Source: Bifidobacterium breve (lineage in GTDB: Bacteria > Actinomycetota > Acidimicrobiia > Acidimicrobiales > Ilumatobacteraceae). From it: a DNA stretch of 17,330 bases. Position numbers and translations under genes: made by a program. Position 1 is the stretch's first letter. Each line of letters starts with the position of its first letter. Shown here one piece after another: positions 7,000 to 14,020 of the stretch. The stretch is taken from NCBI GenBank assembly GCA_943325435.2, contig CALPPK020000001.1:1-17330 (forward strand), in the 5' to 3' direction. The notes below the pieces were generated by a model, which saw nothing but the letters and a program-made list of their open reading frames with translations, did not search any database and was not told the DNA's origin.

Positions 7000-7773
7000 A
7001 TGTCTACATGGGTTAACAACGGTCGTACTATCGGTTTCTCGTCTGAAGGCTCTGGAGTTCCTATCCTTGCTTTTCACGGCACAACACAATCAGCCAATGC
7101 TTGGGCTCAGGTACAACAGGCGTGTTCGGCAAGTCTTCAATGGATAACTTTTGAGTTCCCGGGGTCCGGTGAATCTGAAATGCCAAATGGTCCGATTGAT
7201 CTTGATGTTGTTGTGGCCGATGCTGTTGCACTCATGAACCACCTAGGTCATCAACGCTTTCATGTCATCGGGTATTCACTTGGAGCCGTGGGAGCATTGC
7301 ATTGCGCGGCAAAGTTTTCAGATTCGGTAATCACCGTTACTTCATTGTGTGGTTGGTCTCAAACTGATGCACGAATGAAAGTAACTTTTGATTTGTGGCG
7401 TCGGTTGATTGCAATCGATCGTGAGCTGTTTATGCGTTACGCACTGGCAGATGGTTATACAGCTGCTGGTCTTGAAGTGATTGAACCAATGTTTGACGTA
7501 GTCGTAGGCATGGCAGCTGCTGCTGTACAACCAGGTTCTGACGCGCAACTGGAACTCGATATACGAATTGATATAGAAGAGAGCTTGGGGCTAATCACAG
7601 CTCCATGCCTAGTAATCGGCGGCATCGAAGACCGTTGGGTTGATATCTCGAAGTCTCGACATATTGCTGCAACCGTGCCAGGGGCCACGCTCGTCGAACT
7701 ACCGGCCGGACACCTCGTAATAGGTGAATTGCCAGCAGAAATAGCTTCAGCAGTAAGCGCCCACGTGGCGTAA
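7000..7773 (+). CDS. alpha/beta hydrolase
   Basis: A 257-residue alpha/beta-hydrolase-fold enzyme, cytoplasmic by lack of a signal peptide. It has the oxyanion motif HGTT (26-29), nucleophile elbow GYSLG with S93, acid D211 in GGIEDRW and catalytic H238 in PAGH, a complete triad in family order. The cap region (about 120-195) is helical and not diagnostic, so substrate is unknown: esterase, lactonase, haloperoxidase-like and C-C hydrolase activities all use this fold. The frame is open back to 6922 inside tetR, but the ATG at 7000 is chosen because it aligns with the fold's N-terminus and follows a TACGGT box by 6 nt. The acyl-CoA synthetase lies 60 bp downstream. Confidence 0.85.
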   Translation: MSTWVNNGRTIGFSSEGSGVPILAFHGTTQSANAWAQVQQACSASLQWITFEFPGSGESEMPNGPIDLDVVVADAVALMNHLGHQRFHVIGYSLGAVGALHCAAKFSDSVITVTSLCGWSQTDARMKVTFDLWRRLIAIDRELFMRYALADGYTAAGLEVIEPMFDVVVGMAAAAVQPGSDAQLELDIRIDIEESLGLITAPCLVIGGIEDRWVDISKSRHIAATVPGATLVELPAGHLVIGELPAEIASAVSAHVA

Positions 7774-7778
7774 CGCCT

Positions 7779-7802
7779 ATGACGGACGCACGCACCCGTC
7801 AT
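7779..7802. other. inverted repeat ATGACGG-10-CCGTCAT
   Basis: Perfect 7-bp arms (7779-7785 and 7796-7802) flank a 10-nt loop in the 60-bp gap between the hydrolase and the acyl-CoA synthetase. No T-run follows, so a standard intrinsic terminator is unlikely. The right arm lies where a -35 element for the TACCGT box at 7820 would be, so an operator is equally possible. Confidence 0.35.
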
Positions 7803-7819
7803 TCAGCGCCGCTACTGAC

Positions 7820-7825
7820 TACCGT
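7820..7825 (+). promoter_or_regulatory. leaderless-type -10 box (TACCGT) of acyl-CoA synthetase
   Basis: TACCGT ends 8 nt before the GTG at 7834, so transcription would begin at or next to the start codon. There is no Shine-Dalgarno sequence. The inverted repeat 7779-7802 occupies the -35 region. Confidence 0.4.
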
Positions 7826-7833
7826 ATGTAGTC

Positions 7834-9993
7834 GTGTCATCTGAGCAAACTTCCACCCTGTCTGAATCTGATTCAAAGTTGTTGTTGTCTTCGTACAGCA
7901 TTCCCTTTGCTCCTGAGAGAAAGACTGGCACCGCTGCAGAAGCGGTTGCAGCCGCCGACCAACTCGGTTACCCAGTCGTTGTAAAGCTCGGAGGCGACAA
8001 CATCGCTCACAAGACTGAACGCGGGTTAGTGCGCCTACGTTTGAATAATGCAGAGGCTGTCTCGGAGGCTGCATCAAGTCTGCTAGCAGCAGCTACTGCG
8101 GCAGATGGTGACGTTCATTTGTTGGTAGCACCGATGATTAGTGGAACACGAGAATTAATTGCAGGCATGCTCGTAGATCCTCAATTCGGACCAACAGTGA
8201 TGCTTGGAATCGGTGGAGTGATGGCAGAAGTTATTGCTGACGTTGCCTTTCGTCCAGCTCCCGTTGACGAAGCCGGTGCAGCCGCCATGATTGATTCTCT
8301 GCGCATGCAAGGACTCCTCGAGGCATTTCGCGGAGAACCCGCAGTCAACAGGAGCCAATTGATTTCTGTAATTGTCGGTCTTTCAAAGGTCGCTGTAGAA
8401 CGCAACGACATTGTCTCTGTCGATGTGAATCCACTGATTGTTCGCGAGAACGGCGATGTAGTTGCAGTCGATGCTTTGGTTGAGATGGGGACAAGAAACA
8501 TCTCGATGGTTTCAAAGCGTCTTGCGTACACAGACGCGCAGTTTCGTGCACTCTTTGAACCTAGAGGCGTGTTAGTAGCGGGTGCTTCAACGCATCCTGG
8601 CAAATTCGGATTCGTCTCTCTTCACAATATTTTGGCTAGCGGTTACGCAGGTGGGGTGTACGGGACCAACTTGCAGGGTGAGGAAGTACTCGGAATCAAA
8701 ACAGTCGCAGATATCGATTCTTTGCCAGACAATGCAATCGATTTGGTCTTTGTATGTACCCCAGCATCAGCCAACCCTGATTTACTTCGAGCATGTGCAC
8801 GAAAGGGAATCGGGGCAGCGTTCCTGACATCTGCTGGATACGGCGAGGCTGGAGATGAAGGGCGTCAGTTAGAGGCTGAACTGGTAGCTCTTGCCGATGA
8901 ATTAGGAATTCTGTTAGCCGGTCCGAATGGACAAGGTGTCGTATCAACGCCAGCGCACCTGTGCGCTCAAATTGTTGCTCCGTACCCACCCGCAGGGGCA
9001 ATTGCTGTTGCGAGTCAAAGTGGCAACTTTGTTTCAAGCTTTCTGAATTACGCACGACAAACAGGTGTTGGCATTAGTCGAGCAGTGTCAGCAGGAAACG
9101 CGGCAGCTCTTGGTGTTGCAGATCTTGTCGAATGGTACGGAACAGATTCGGCAACCAAAGTTGCGTTGACGTACGTAGAAGGCATTAGCGACGGTCGCGG
9201 ACTGATGGAACGGCTTGCACGTGTTACCGCGATCAAACCAGTTGTACTGATTAAGGGTGGTGCTACCGATAAGGGTGCACGTGCGGCTGCTAGCCACACA
9301 GGGGCTCTCGCCGCCAACGACGCTATTTTTGATGGTGCCTGTAAAGCAGGGGGAGTCACACGTGCTGCAAATGTTGAAGAGGCTTTTGAAGCAGCAGCCA
9401 CATTTGCAACGCAGCCACTTCCACTTGGTCCAAATGTCGTGGTACTTACGACAGCTGGTGGATGGGGCGTAGTCACAAGTGATGCAATAGCCAATGACGG
9501 TTCAATGCAATTGATGACATTGCCCGAAGATCTTCTCGCACAGATTGACACGAAACTTCCACCACGTTGGAGCCGCAATAATCCTGTTGATTGTGCTGGC
9601 GGCGAAACACGCGACACAATTCCTGAAGTGATGGCAATGATCGCTGAGCATAAAGACGTCGATGCAATCATTTATTTGGGATTAGGTATTCAAGCCAATC
9701 AGGCTCGCCTCATGAGAGAGGGCCAGTTTCATCCAGGTCATGGACTTGACCGCATCGTTGAATACCACGAACGCCAAGACTCGCGATTTGCACAGGCAGC
9801 ACATGATCTTTCCGTCTCAACCGGAAAGCCAATTCTGTTGGCCACTGAATTAGCAATTGCCGACCCCGAAAACTCCGGTGTTCGAACCGTTCGTGAAACC
9901 GGCAGGCTTTGCTACGCGAGCGGTAACCGTGCCGCAATTGCTCTTGGTCATCTCTATCGATATGCGGTTCACACAGGTGTCGCGCGCAAGTAA
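7834..9993 (+). CDS. ADP-forming acyl-CoA synthetase (fused beta-alpha acetate-CoA ligase family)
   Basis: A 719-residue NDP-forming acyl-CoA synthetase, which interconverts acyl-CoA, ADP and phosphate with free acid, CoA and ATP through a phosphohistidine. Residues about 8-222 are the ATP-grasp (beta) half, with YPVVVKLGG around K51, the second phosphohistidine candidate H59 in IAHKTERG, and DVNPLIV near 197. Residues about 236-365 are the CoA-binding Rossmann domain (VLVAGASTHPGKFGF), and 385-535 the succinyl-CoA-ligase-like domain with the catalytic histidine H488 in ASHTGALA. There is no GNAT domain, so it is not a Pat-type protein acetyltransferase. The ATP-grasp half is first, the reverse of the common alpha-beta fusion. 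Acid substrate is unknown. The 3' end overlaps the carboxypeptidase gene by 32 nt. Confidence 0.9.
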   Translation: MSSEQTSTLSESDSKLLLSSYSIPFAPERKTGTAAEAVAAADQLGYPVVVKLGGDNIAHKTERGLVRLRLNNAEAVSEAASSLLAAATAADGDVHLLVAPMISGTRELIAGMLVDPQFGPTVMLGIGGVMAEVIADVAFRPAPVDEAGAAAMIDSLRMQGLLEAFRGEPAVNRSQLISVIVGLSKVAVERNDIVSVDVNPLIVRENGDVVAVDALVEMGTRNISMVSKRLAYTDAQFRALFEPRGVLVAGASTHPGKFGFVSLHNILASGYAGGVYGTNLQGEEVLGIKTVADIDSLPDNAIDLVFVCTPASANPDLLRACARKGIGAAFLTSAGYGEAGDEGRQLEAELVALADELGILLAGPNGQGVVSTPAHLCAQIVAPYPPAGAIAVASQSGNFVSSFLNYARQTGVGISRAVSAGNAAALGVADLVEWYGTDSATKVALTYVEGISDGRGLMERLARVTAIKPVVLIKGGATDKGARAAASHTGALAANDAIFDGACKAGGVTRAANVEEAFEAAATFATQPLPLGPNVVVLTTAGGWGVVTSDAIANDGSMQLMTLPEDLLAQIDTKLPPRWSRNNPVDCAGGETRDTIPEVMAMIAEHKDVDAIIYLGLGIQANQARLMREGQFHPGHGLDRIVEYHERQDSRFAQAAHDLSVSTGKPILLATELAIADPENSGVRTVRETGRLCYASGNRAAIALGHLYRYAVHTGVARK

Positions 9994-11398
9994 TAGCTTC
10001 GGTGCTCGTTCGCGTCAGTCCGCAAACCCTCTTCGCACAATCTCAATTGTTGCGGTTATGGGAATGCTTTTATTTGGCGGTCTATATATTGCTTTGGCAC
10101 GCACTGCGTCTCGTGTAACCCATAAAACAGATCGTGTTATTACAACGACACCGCGAGTCTCCTTATTGTCTGCGCGCAGAGCACCCAACTCATTGTCTGT
10201 TATTACGCGAACCGGCAAGGTCTCAAGGGCTTTTGCAAACATTGCTCCTGATTTTCCTTCCCAAAGTTGCGTAGCAGTTGAATGGATGGGCATTCGTCTT
10301 GGGTCCTTCAATCCATCAAAGGCATTGATCCCTGCATCGACAACAAAATTGGTAACGGCGGCCGTAGCACTTGAAGTTCTGAAACCAGAATTCGTATACA
10401 CAACTAAAGTTCACGGTTCATTAGATGCAGCAGGGTCAGTGCCAGATTTGTACTTCGTCGGAGGCGGTGACCCAGTAATCGTTCGCAATGAATACGTGGC
10501 TTCGGAAAAATACCCCACAACTTCTGGAACGTCGTTGGAAAAACTTGCTGACTCGTTGGTTGCTGCCGGACTGCGGCGCGTCACAGGTTCGGTGGTTGGA
10601 GTAGACACTCGATACGACAATCTGCGATTTGTAGACGTTTGGCCCGATGAATTTCATTACACAGAATCCGGTCCACTTGGAGCTCTCGTTGTAGACGATG
10701 GAGTTGTACTGGGTCAGAACACAAAACCAGATGACCCTGCTGTTGCAGCAGCAATCGAATTGCAGAACTTGCTGAATGCAAGGGGAGTACTGTTTGGCGC
10801 TCTGCCTAGACACGATGTGCTACCTGCCAATATTCCAGAGATTGCGACTATCCAGTCCGCGCCACTTACAGCAATTGTTCAAGAGATGATGGTGAATAGT
10901 GACAACAACACGGCTGAACTTTTGATCAAAGAAGTTGGATACGCATCTAAAGGGACAGGCTCGACAGCAGCAGGTCTGGAAGTTGTTAAAGAACAGTTGG
11001 TCAAGTGGAAGATCGATAAAGACGTCTTGTTGTTTGACGGTTCAGGCCTCGCATCTGAAGGACGAATTCCGTGCGACACGTTAATGTCGCTTCTGAGTAC
11101 GTTCTCAACTGTTATGCCAAATCTGATGGCAGTTGCAGGTGAAACAGGAACCATTCGAGACACCTTTGATGCCACATCGGCAGCAGGGAAACTGCGAGGT
11201 AAAACCGGGACTCTTAACGGAGTGAAAGCCCTCGTCGGATATTTGCCCGTCACGAACTCTGACCCAGTGACTTTCTCCCTGCTTATGAACAAGTCGGGAA
11301 TAGATAACCAGTCGGCATATCGGCCTATTTGGTATTCCTTGGCTGATGTCTTGAATCGGGCTTCTGCCGTGCCCTCAGTGGAGCAATTAACGCCATAA
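9962..11398 (+). CDS. dacB: D-alanyl-D-alanine carboxypeptidase/endopeptidase (PBP4, family S13)
   Basis: A penicillin-binding protein of class C4 that trims or cleaves peptide cross-links in peptidoglycan. With the ATG at 9962 it has 478 residues and an N-terminal membrane anchor or uncleaved signal (about 24-45), placing the catalytic part outside the membrane. The three active-site motifs are in order: STTK (S126-K129), SDN (313-315) and KTG (414-416). The ~180 residues between the first two motifs fit the insert domain of S13 enzymes. The start overlaps the acyl-CoA synthetase 3' end by 32 nt; a GTG at 9977 is an alternative. The frame is open to 9857, but those extra residues precede the anchor and are not expected. 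No leaderless -10 box is seen here. Confidence 0.92.
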   Translation: MRFTQVSRASNSFGARSRQSANPLRTISIVAVMGMLLFGGLYIALARTASRVTHKTDRVITTTPRVSLLSARRAPNSLSVITRTGKVSRAFANIAPDFPSQSCVAVEWMGIRLGSFNPSKALIPASTTKLVTAAVALEVLKPEFVYTTKVHGSLDAAGSVPDLYFVGGGDPVIVRNEYVASEKYPTTSGTSLEKLADSLVAAGLRRVTGSVVGVDTRYDNLRFVDVWPDEFHYTESGPLGALVVDDGVVLGQNTKPDDPAVAAAIELQNLLNARGVLFGALPRHDVLPANIPEIATIQSAPLTAIVQEMMVNSDNNTAELLIKEVGYASKGTGSTAAGLEVVKEQLVKWKIDKDVLLFDGSGLASEGRIPCDTLMSLLSTFSTVMPNLMAVAGETGTIRDTFDATSAAGKLRGKTGTLNGVKALVGYLPVTNSDPVTFSLLMNKSGIDNQSAYRPIWYSLADVLNRASAVPSVEQLTP

Positions 11399-11430
11399 AT
11401 CACCCTGTGGATATCTCTATTTGCCTGCCG

Positions 11431-11436
11431 TAGAAT
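11431..11436 (+). promoter_or_regulatory. leaderless-type -10 box (TAGAAT) of the small-gene/trmI operon
   Basis: TAGAAT matches TANNNT and ends 9 nt before the ATG at 11446. An earlier in-frame ATG (11437) directly abuts the box and would lie upstream of the expected transcription start, which is why 11446 is preferred. No clear -35 element is visible. Confidence 0.45.
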
Positions 11437-11445
11437 ATGAGACCC

Positions 11446-11787
11446 ATGGACTCATCTAGCAACTTTCGTCGTCCCGCCAGAGGTCCAGTTAATCAAGTGG
11501 GAGATCTGGCTGCTTCTGTGAAGCAATATGCGCGCCAAGAAACGCTCGAGCCAATCAAGGGAGCACTTCGTTGGGTTGGAGTCGGTTCGACAGCAGCTGT
11601 GTCTCTCGGACTAGCGCTGGTCTTTGCGGCCCTTGGTGTTCTTCGTCTCAGCCAAGATCTTGGCGGCACTGTTCTTGACGGTTCCTGGTCCTTTGTTCAC
11701 TACTTCATCACTTTGATTGTTGTAGCAGTTCTTGTCGCTATTTCATTTTCTCGCGTCTCACGGCGCAGTCTCGCAAAGGACTCTTAA
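11446..11787 (+). CDS. small two-helix membrane protein, holin-like
   Basis: A 113-residue protein with a charged N-terminus (about 1-40, rich in Arg and Gln), a first hydrophobic segment at about 43-65, a Gly/Asp-containing loop, and a second segment at about 77-97, ending in a basic tail. This layout resembles the 'phage holin family' (Phage_holin_3_6-like) proteins often annotated in actinobacterial chromosomes, where there is no lysis role or prophage. I infer an inner membrane protein of unknown function. The ATG at 11437 would add three residues. It is the first gene of a tight operon, with the next start only 2 nt after its stop. Confidence 0.7.
   Translation: MDSSSNFRRPARGPVNQVGDLAASVKQYARQETLEPIKGALRWVGVGSTAAVSLGLALVFAALGVLRLSQDLGGTVLDGSWSFVHYFITLIVVAVLVAISFSRVSRRSLAKDS
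11775..11780 (+). promoter_or_regulatory. ribosome binding site AAAGGA of the 11790 gene
   Basis: AAAGGA ends 9 nt before the ATG at 11790, inside the 3' end of the preceding gene. It shows that downstream genes of this operon can use Shine-Dalgarno initiation while the first gene looks leaderless. Confidence 0.5.
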
Positions 11788-11789
11788 TC

Positions 11790-11999
11790 ATGGTTGACAA
11801 CACTCGTATATCTCGCGACGATCTTGAGTCAAAGTTTCGTGCGCTACAAGCCGACATTCAAGGCCGAGCTGCTGACAAGAAACAATCTGCAATTGCAATA
11901 GGTTCTGCAGCAGCGTCCGTCGTCGTCATTCTTGCGTATCTGTTGGGTCGGCGTAAGGGTCGACGTCGCGCGTCGCGCGTTGAATTCCGTCGGTTCTAA
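11790..11999 (+). CDS. small single-pass membrane protein (69 aa)
   Basis: The first ~32 residues are charged and probably helical (DDLESKFRALQADIQGRAAD), followed by one hydrophobic segment at about 35-51 and a very basic tail starting GRRKGRRRASR. The positive-inside rule would put the tail in the cytoplasm and the helical part outside, or the reverse if the N-terminus is held inside. It is preceded by AAAGGA and lies 2 nt after the previous gene. I do not recognise a named family. Its place between a holin-like protein and a basic small protein ahead of trmI suggests the three act together. Confidence 0.65.
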   Translation: MVDNTRISRDDLESKFRALQADIQGRAADKKQSAIAIGSAAASVVVILAYLLGRRKGRRRASRVEFRRF

Positions 12000-12004
12000 T
12001 CTCT

Positions 12005-12205
12005 ATGCGCTCACTTGTTCGATTCATCGGACGTCGCATAATTAATAGCCAATCGCGTAAGTTTCGATTTATCAGCAGAGTGGCAACTTTCATTGGAGTT
12101 GTACGGCTTGCTAAACGCACTGCTTCTCCTGTTCGCAGAGTAATCCTCGCTCGCGACGAGACAATGGAAATTCGGATAACCAAGACAGGACAACACACCT
12201 CATGA
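12005..12205 (+). CDS. small basic protein (66 aa), translationally coupled to trmI
   Basis: A strongly basic 66-residue product (many Arg and Lys, few acids) with a short hydrophobic patch RVATFIGVVRLA near residues 25-36. It starts 5 nt after the preceding stop and its TGA overlaps the trmI ATG as ATGA (12202-12205), which is the best evidence it is translated. No ribosome binding site is visible. Nucleic-acid or membrane-surface binding would suit the charge but is a guess. No family is recognised. Confidence 0.55.
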   Translation: MRSLVRFIGRRIINSQSRKFRFISRVATFIGVVRLAKRTASPVRRVILARDETMEIRITKTGQHTS

Positions 12206-12978
12206 GCGGAGTATTTGCTGAAGGTGAGAAGGCGCTGTTTATCGATTCGAAGCAACGCCGCTATCTCATCCAACTAAATGAAGAGGGTGAGTTCCACAGC
12301 CATGCAGGGTTTGTTCCGCATACATCTGTAATCGGAACTCTTCCAGGACAGCCAGTCGAATCAACTAAAGGTTCGAAGTACATCGTTCTGCGTCCGACAC
12401 TTGAAGACTTTGTCATTGAGATGCCGCGCGGCGCCCAGGTGATTTATCCAAAAGATCTAGCACCTATGTGCATGATTGGCGATATCTATCCCGGAGCACG
12501 AGTGTTCGAAACTGGCGTCGGATCAGGCGCTCTATCAATGACCATGTTGCGTTACGGAGCACACATCACAGGTCTTGAACTTCGCGAAGATTTTATGAAT
12601 AGAGCGAAAGCAAATGTTCGTTCGTTCCTCGGGGAAGAAGCTTTGTCGCGATACAACGTGTCTCTAGGCGATAGCTATGAAACAACATTGGAAGGCTCAT
12701 TCGACAGAGTGATGCTTGATCTTCCAGAGCCATGGCAAGTTGTGCCACGCGTTCAGCACGTACTTGAGGCTGGCGGCTTGTTAGTGGCGTATACGCCTTC
12801 CATCACCCAGGCTGTCCAAGTACGAGAATCAATGGGCAAAGGCTGGGTGGATCAACGGACACTTGAGGTTCTTCATCGCACATGGCACATTGAGGGCATG
12901 GCGGTACGCCCAGATCATCGAATGGTTGCCCACACAGCGTTTCTTACTGTGGGCCGCTGGATTGGTTCGAACCTCTAG
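12202..12978 (+). CDS. trmI: tRNA (adenine-58-N1)-methyltransferase
   Basis: TrmI methylates N1 of A58 in the T-loop of tRNA using S-adenosylmethionine. The 258-residue protein has an N-terminal beta domain (about 1-75), the lead-in IYPKDLAPM, SAM motif I VFETGVGSGALSM (about 103-115), the acidic LELRED after the second strand, and motif IV LDLPEPW (about 173-179). The C-terminal RPDHRMVAHTAFL is typical of bacterial TrmI. The ATG overlaps the stop of the preceding small gene. The stop TAG lies within a CTAG shared with the convergent ferredoxin gene. In many actinobacteria trmI stands next to the proteasomal ATPase gene, which is absent here. Confidence 0.93.
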   Translation: MSGVFAEGEKALFIDSKQRRYLIQLNEEGEFHSHAGFVPHTSVIGTLPGQPVESTKGSKYIVLRPTLEDFVIEMPRGAQVIYPKDLAPMCMIGDIYPGARVFETGVGSGALSMTMLRYGAHITGLELREDFMNRAKANVRSFLGEEALSRYNVSLGDSYETTLEGSFDRVMLDLPEPWQVVPRVQHVLEAGGLLVAYTPSITQAVQVRESMGKGWVDQRTLEVLHRTWHIEGMAVRPDHRMVAHTAFLTVGRWIGSNL

Positions 12979-12985
12979 GGTTCGA
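12967..12985. other. hairpin holding both convergent stop codons (TCGAACC-TCTAG-GGTTCGA)
   Basis: Seven-base arms (12967-12973 and 12979-12985) with a 5-nt loop TCTAG. The CTAG at 12975-12978 is the trmI stop on the plus strand and the ferredoxin stop on the minus strand. No T-run follows on either strand, so it is not a standard intrinsic terminator, but it could block or pause transcription from both sides. Confidence 0.4.
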
Positions 12986-13220
12986 TGAAAATGCATTCGC
13001 CGGGGCATTCCTCGGCGGATTCAACAACAGCGTCAATCAACTTGTCGTCGAAGTTTGCAAGTCCTTCTGCGCCTTCGGCGTTACCTTTGGCTTTAGCGAA
13101 AACTTTGTCGCCTTCGCGAACATAGGCAAGTCCGTCATCGAGAAGTGTAAAAACGTCTGGTGCAATTTCTTCGCAGAGGCCATCGCCAGTGCAGAGGTCT
13201 TGATCGATCCATACCTTCAT
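12975..13220 (-). CDS. small ferredoxin with CxxDxxC cluster motif
   Basis: An 81-residue acidic ferredoxin. Cluster residues are C10, D13 and C16 in CTGDGLC, and C72 in CPGEC, followed by an extra C76. Replacement of the second cysteine by aspartate is typical of [3Fe-4S] ferredoxins and of [4Fe-4S] ferredoxins with an Asp ligand such as that of Pyrococcus furiosus. The segment EEIAPDVFTLLDDGLAYV resembles P450-partner ferredoxins, but no P450 or reductase is nearby, so its partner is unknown. The start ATG has a good Shine-Dalgarno GAAGGGA 8 nt upstream. It is monocistronic and convergent with trmI. Confidence 0.88.
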   Translation of the reverse strand: MKVWIDQDLCTGDGLCEEIAPDVFTLLDDGLAYVREGDKVFAKAKGNAEGAEGLANFDDKLIDAVVESAEECPGECIFIEP

Positions 13221-13228
13221 TTGGGGAG

Positions 13229-13235
13229 TCCCTTC
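13229..13235 (-). promoter_or_regulatory. ribosome binding site GAAGGGA of the ferredoxin gene
   Basis: GAAGGGA on the minus strand, 8 nt before the ferredoxin ATG. It makes this one of the few lead genes in the window with a leader and Shine-Dalgarno rather than a -10 box at the start codon. Confidence 0.55.
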
Positions 13236-13262
13236 TCATGAGCCGATTTACGGCACCAATGG

Positions 13263-13282
13263 CTGCCCCCAATTGGGGACAG
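13263..13282. promoter_or_regulatory. 20-bp near-perfect palindrome around CCCCAATTGGGG
   Basis: A perfect 12-bp palindrome (13267-13278) is extended by CTG and CAG arms with one mismatched pair between. It sits in the 181-bp divergent gap between the ferredoxin and lepB genes, about 45 bp upstream of the ferredoxin start and about 120 bp upstream of lepB. It is placed to act as an operator for the ferredoxin promoter; the regulator is unknown. Confidence 0.4.
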
Positions 13283-13386
13283 TTATCAGCCTACACAAGC
13301 GATACCCGTGTCGCCCTGTCTATCTGCGTCTCACTATCAGTGGTCGGTGTGATTTTGAAGGACGGGCTCACGCCCACAGTGAGGGG

Positions 13387-13392
13387 TAGCGT
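13387..13392 (+). promoter_or_regulatory. leaderless-type -10 box (TAGCGT) of lepB
   Basis: TAGCGT ends 9 nt before the lepB ATG at 13402. Just upstream lie overlapping short inverted repeats (GGGC-TCAC-GCCC at about 13364-13375, and CTCAC pairing with GTGAG). No -35 hexamer is clear. Confidence 0.4.
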
Positions 13393-13401
13393 GGAGCCTT
13401 C

Positions 13402-13998
13402 ATGACAGAGCAGACAACACCCATAGAGTCGCCTGAAATTCACCCTGTGACAAAGGCCCTGCGCGACTGGTTTCTGGTGGTTGTATTGGCTCTTGGGGCA
13501 GCGTTACTAGTACGTGTCTATGTCCTTCAGCAGTTCTACATCAGCGGACCATCAATGGAGACAACGCTTTTTGGAAACAACCGAGTGCTTGTTAACAAAC
13601 TGAGTTATCGGTTGCATGGAATTCATCGAGGCGATGTTGTTGTCTTTGATCGGGTGACTACCAGTGACGGGACTGTTTCCCATGACGACTTGATCAAGCG
13701 AGTGATTGCTCTGCCAGGCGACACTATAGAAATCAAGAACTGCGTTGTCATCGTTAACTCAAAACCAACTGTCGAGCCCTACCTTGACAAAGACGTTATG
13801 GGCCTCATTGACCCCGTCAACAGATGTCGCGTAGCAAATATGCCAGTGCAAACAATTCCGAACAAGAAGATCTTCGTGATGGGAGATAATCGTCCTGAAT
13901 CATTTGACAGCAGAAGTTTCGGTCCCATTTCAGAGAGCCTGGTAGTCGGTCGAGCCTTTGCAATCGTTTGGCCGTTCAGTCGAATATCGACGCTCTAG
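13402..13998 (+). CDS. lepB: signal peptidase I
   Basis: Signal peptidase I removes signal peptides from exported preproteins at the outer face of the membrane. The 198-residue protein has a single membrane anchor (about 23-44), the nucleophile S51 in ISGPSMETTL, box C NKLSYR near 65, the general-base K99 in LIKRVIALPGD, and the C-terminal MGDNRPESFDSRSFGPI. It is a compact S26A enzyme of the Gram-positive type with one anchor. The ATG follows a TAGCGT box. Its stop lies 3 nt before that of the convergent phosphodiesterase gene. It serves Sec and Tat substrates, and tatBC lie about 770 bp downstream. Confidence 0.95.
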   Translation: MTEQTTPIESPEIHPVTKALRDWFLVVVLALGAALLVRVYVLQQFYISGPSMETTLFGNNRVLVNKLSYRLHGIHRGDVVVFDRVTTSDGTVSHDDLIKRVIALPGDTIEIKNCVVIVNSKPTVEPYLDKDVMGLIDPVNRCRVANMPVQTIPNKKIFVMGDNRPESFDSRSFGPISESLVVGRAFAIVWPFSRISTL

Positions 13999-14001
13999 TA
14001 A

Positions 14002-14020
14002 TTACGTTCGTGGAACGTAA
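14002..14020. terminator. hairpin TTACGTTC-GTG-GAACGTAA between lepB and the phosphodiesterase
   Basis: A perfect 8-bp stem with a 3-nt loop begins 3 nt after the lepB stop. On the plus strand the T-rich CCGATTTCCTTTTCG follows, making a weak lepB terminator. The same bases encode the last residues and the TAA stop of the phosphodiesterase on the other strand, so the stem is both coding and structural. Confidence 0.45.

Noticed and set aside
9048..9671. 207-residue open frame on the minus strand
   Set aside because: It lies wholly inside the acyl-CoA synthetase, has a Ser/Ala/Thr-rich, motif-free translation typical of antisense shadows, and no promoter or ribosome site.
7834..9993. Pat-type protein lysine acetyltransferase
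   Set aside because: The CoA-ligase domains match, but there is no C-terminal GNAT domain and both catalytic phosphohistidines are kept, which indicates a true acyl-CoA synthetase.
10015..11403. Long minus-strand frames (128, 125 and 174 aa) opposite the carboxypeptidase
   Set aside because: They are shadows of a gene with all three S13 active-site motifs; their own translations carry no recognisable domain.
11446..11787. Prophage holin
   Set aside because: The holin-like hydrophobic layout is common in chromosomal actinobacterial membrane proteins, and there is no endolysin, integrase or other phage gene in the window.
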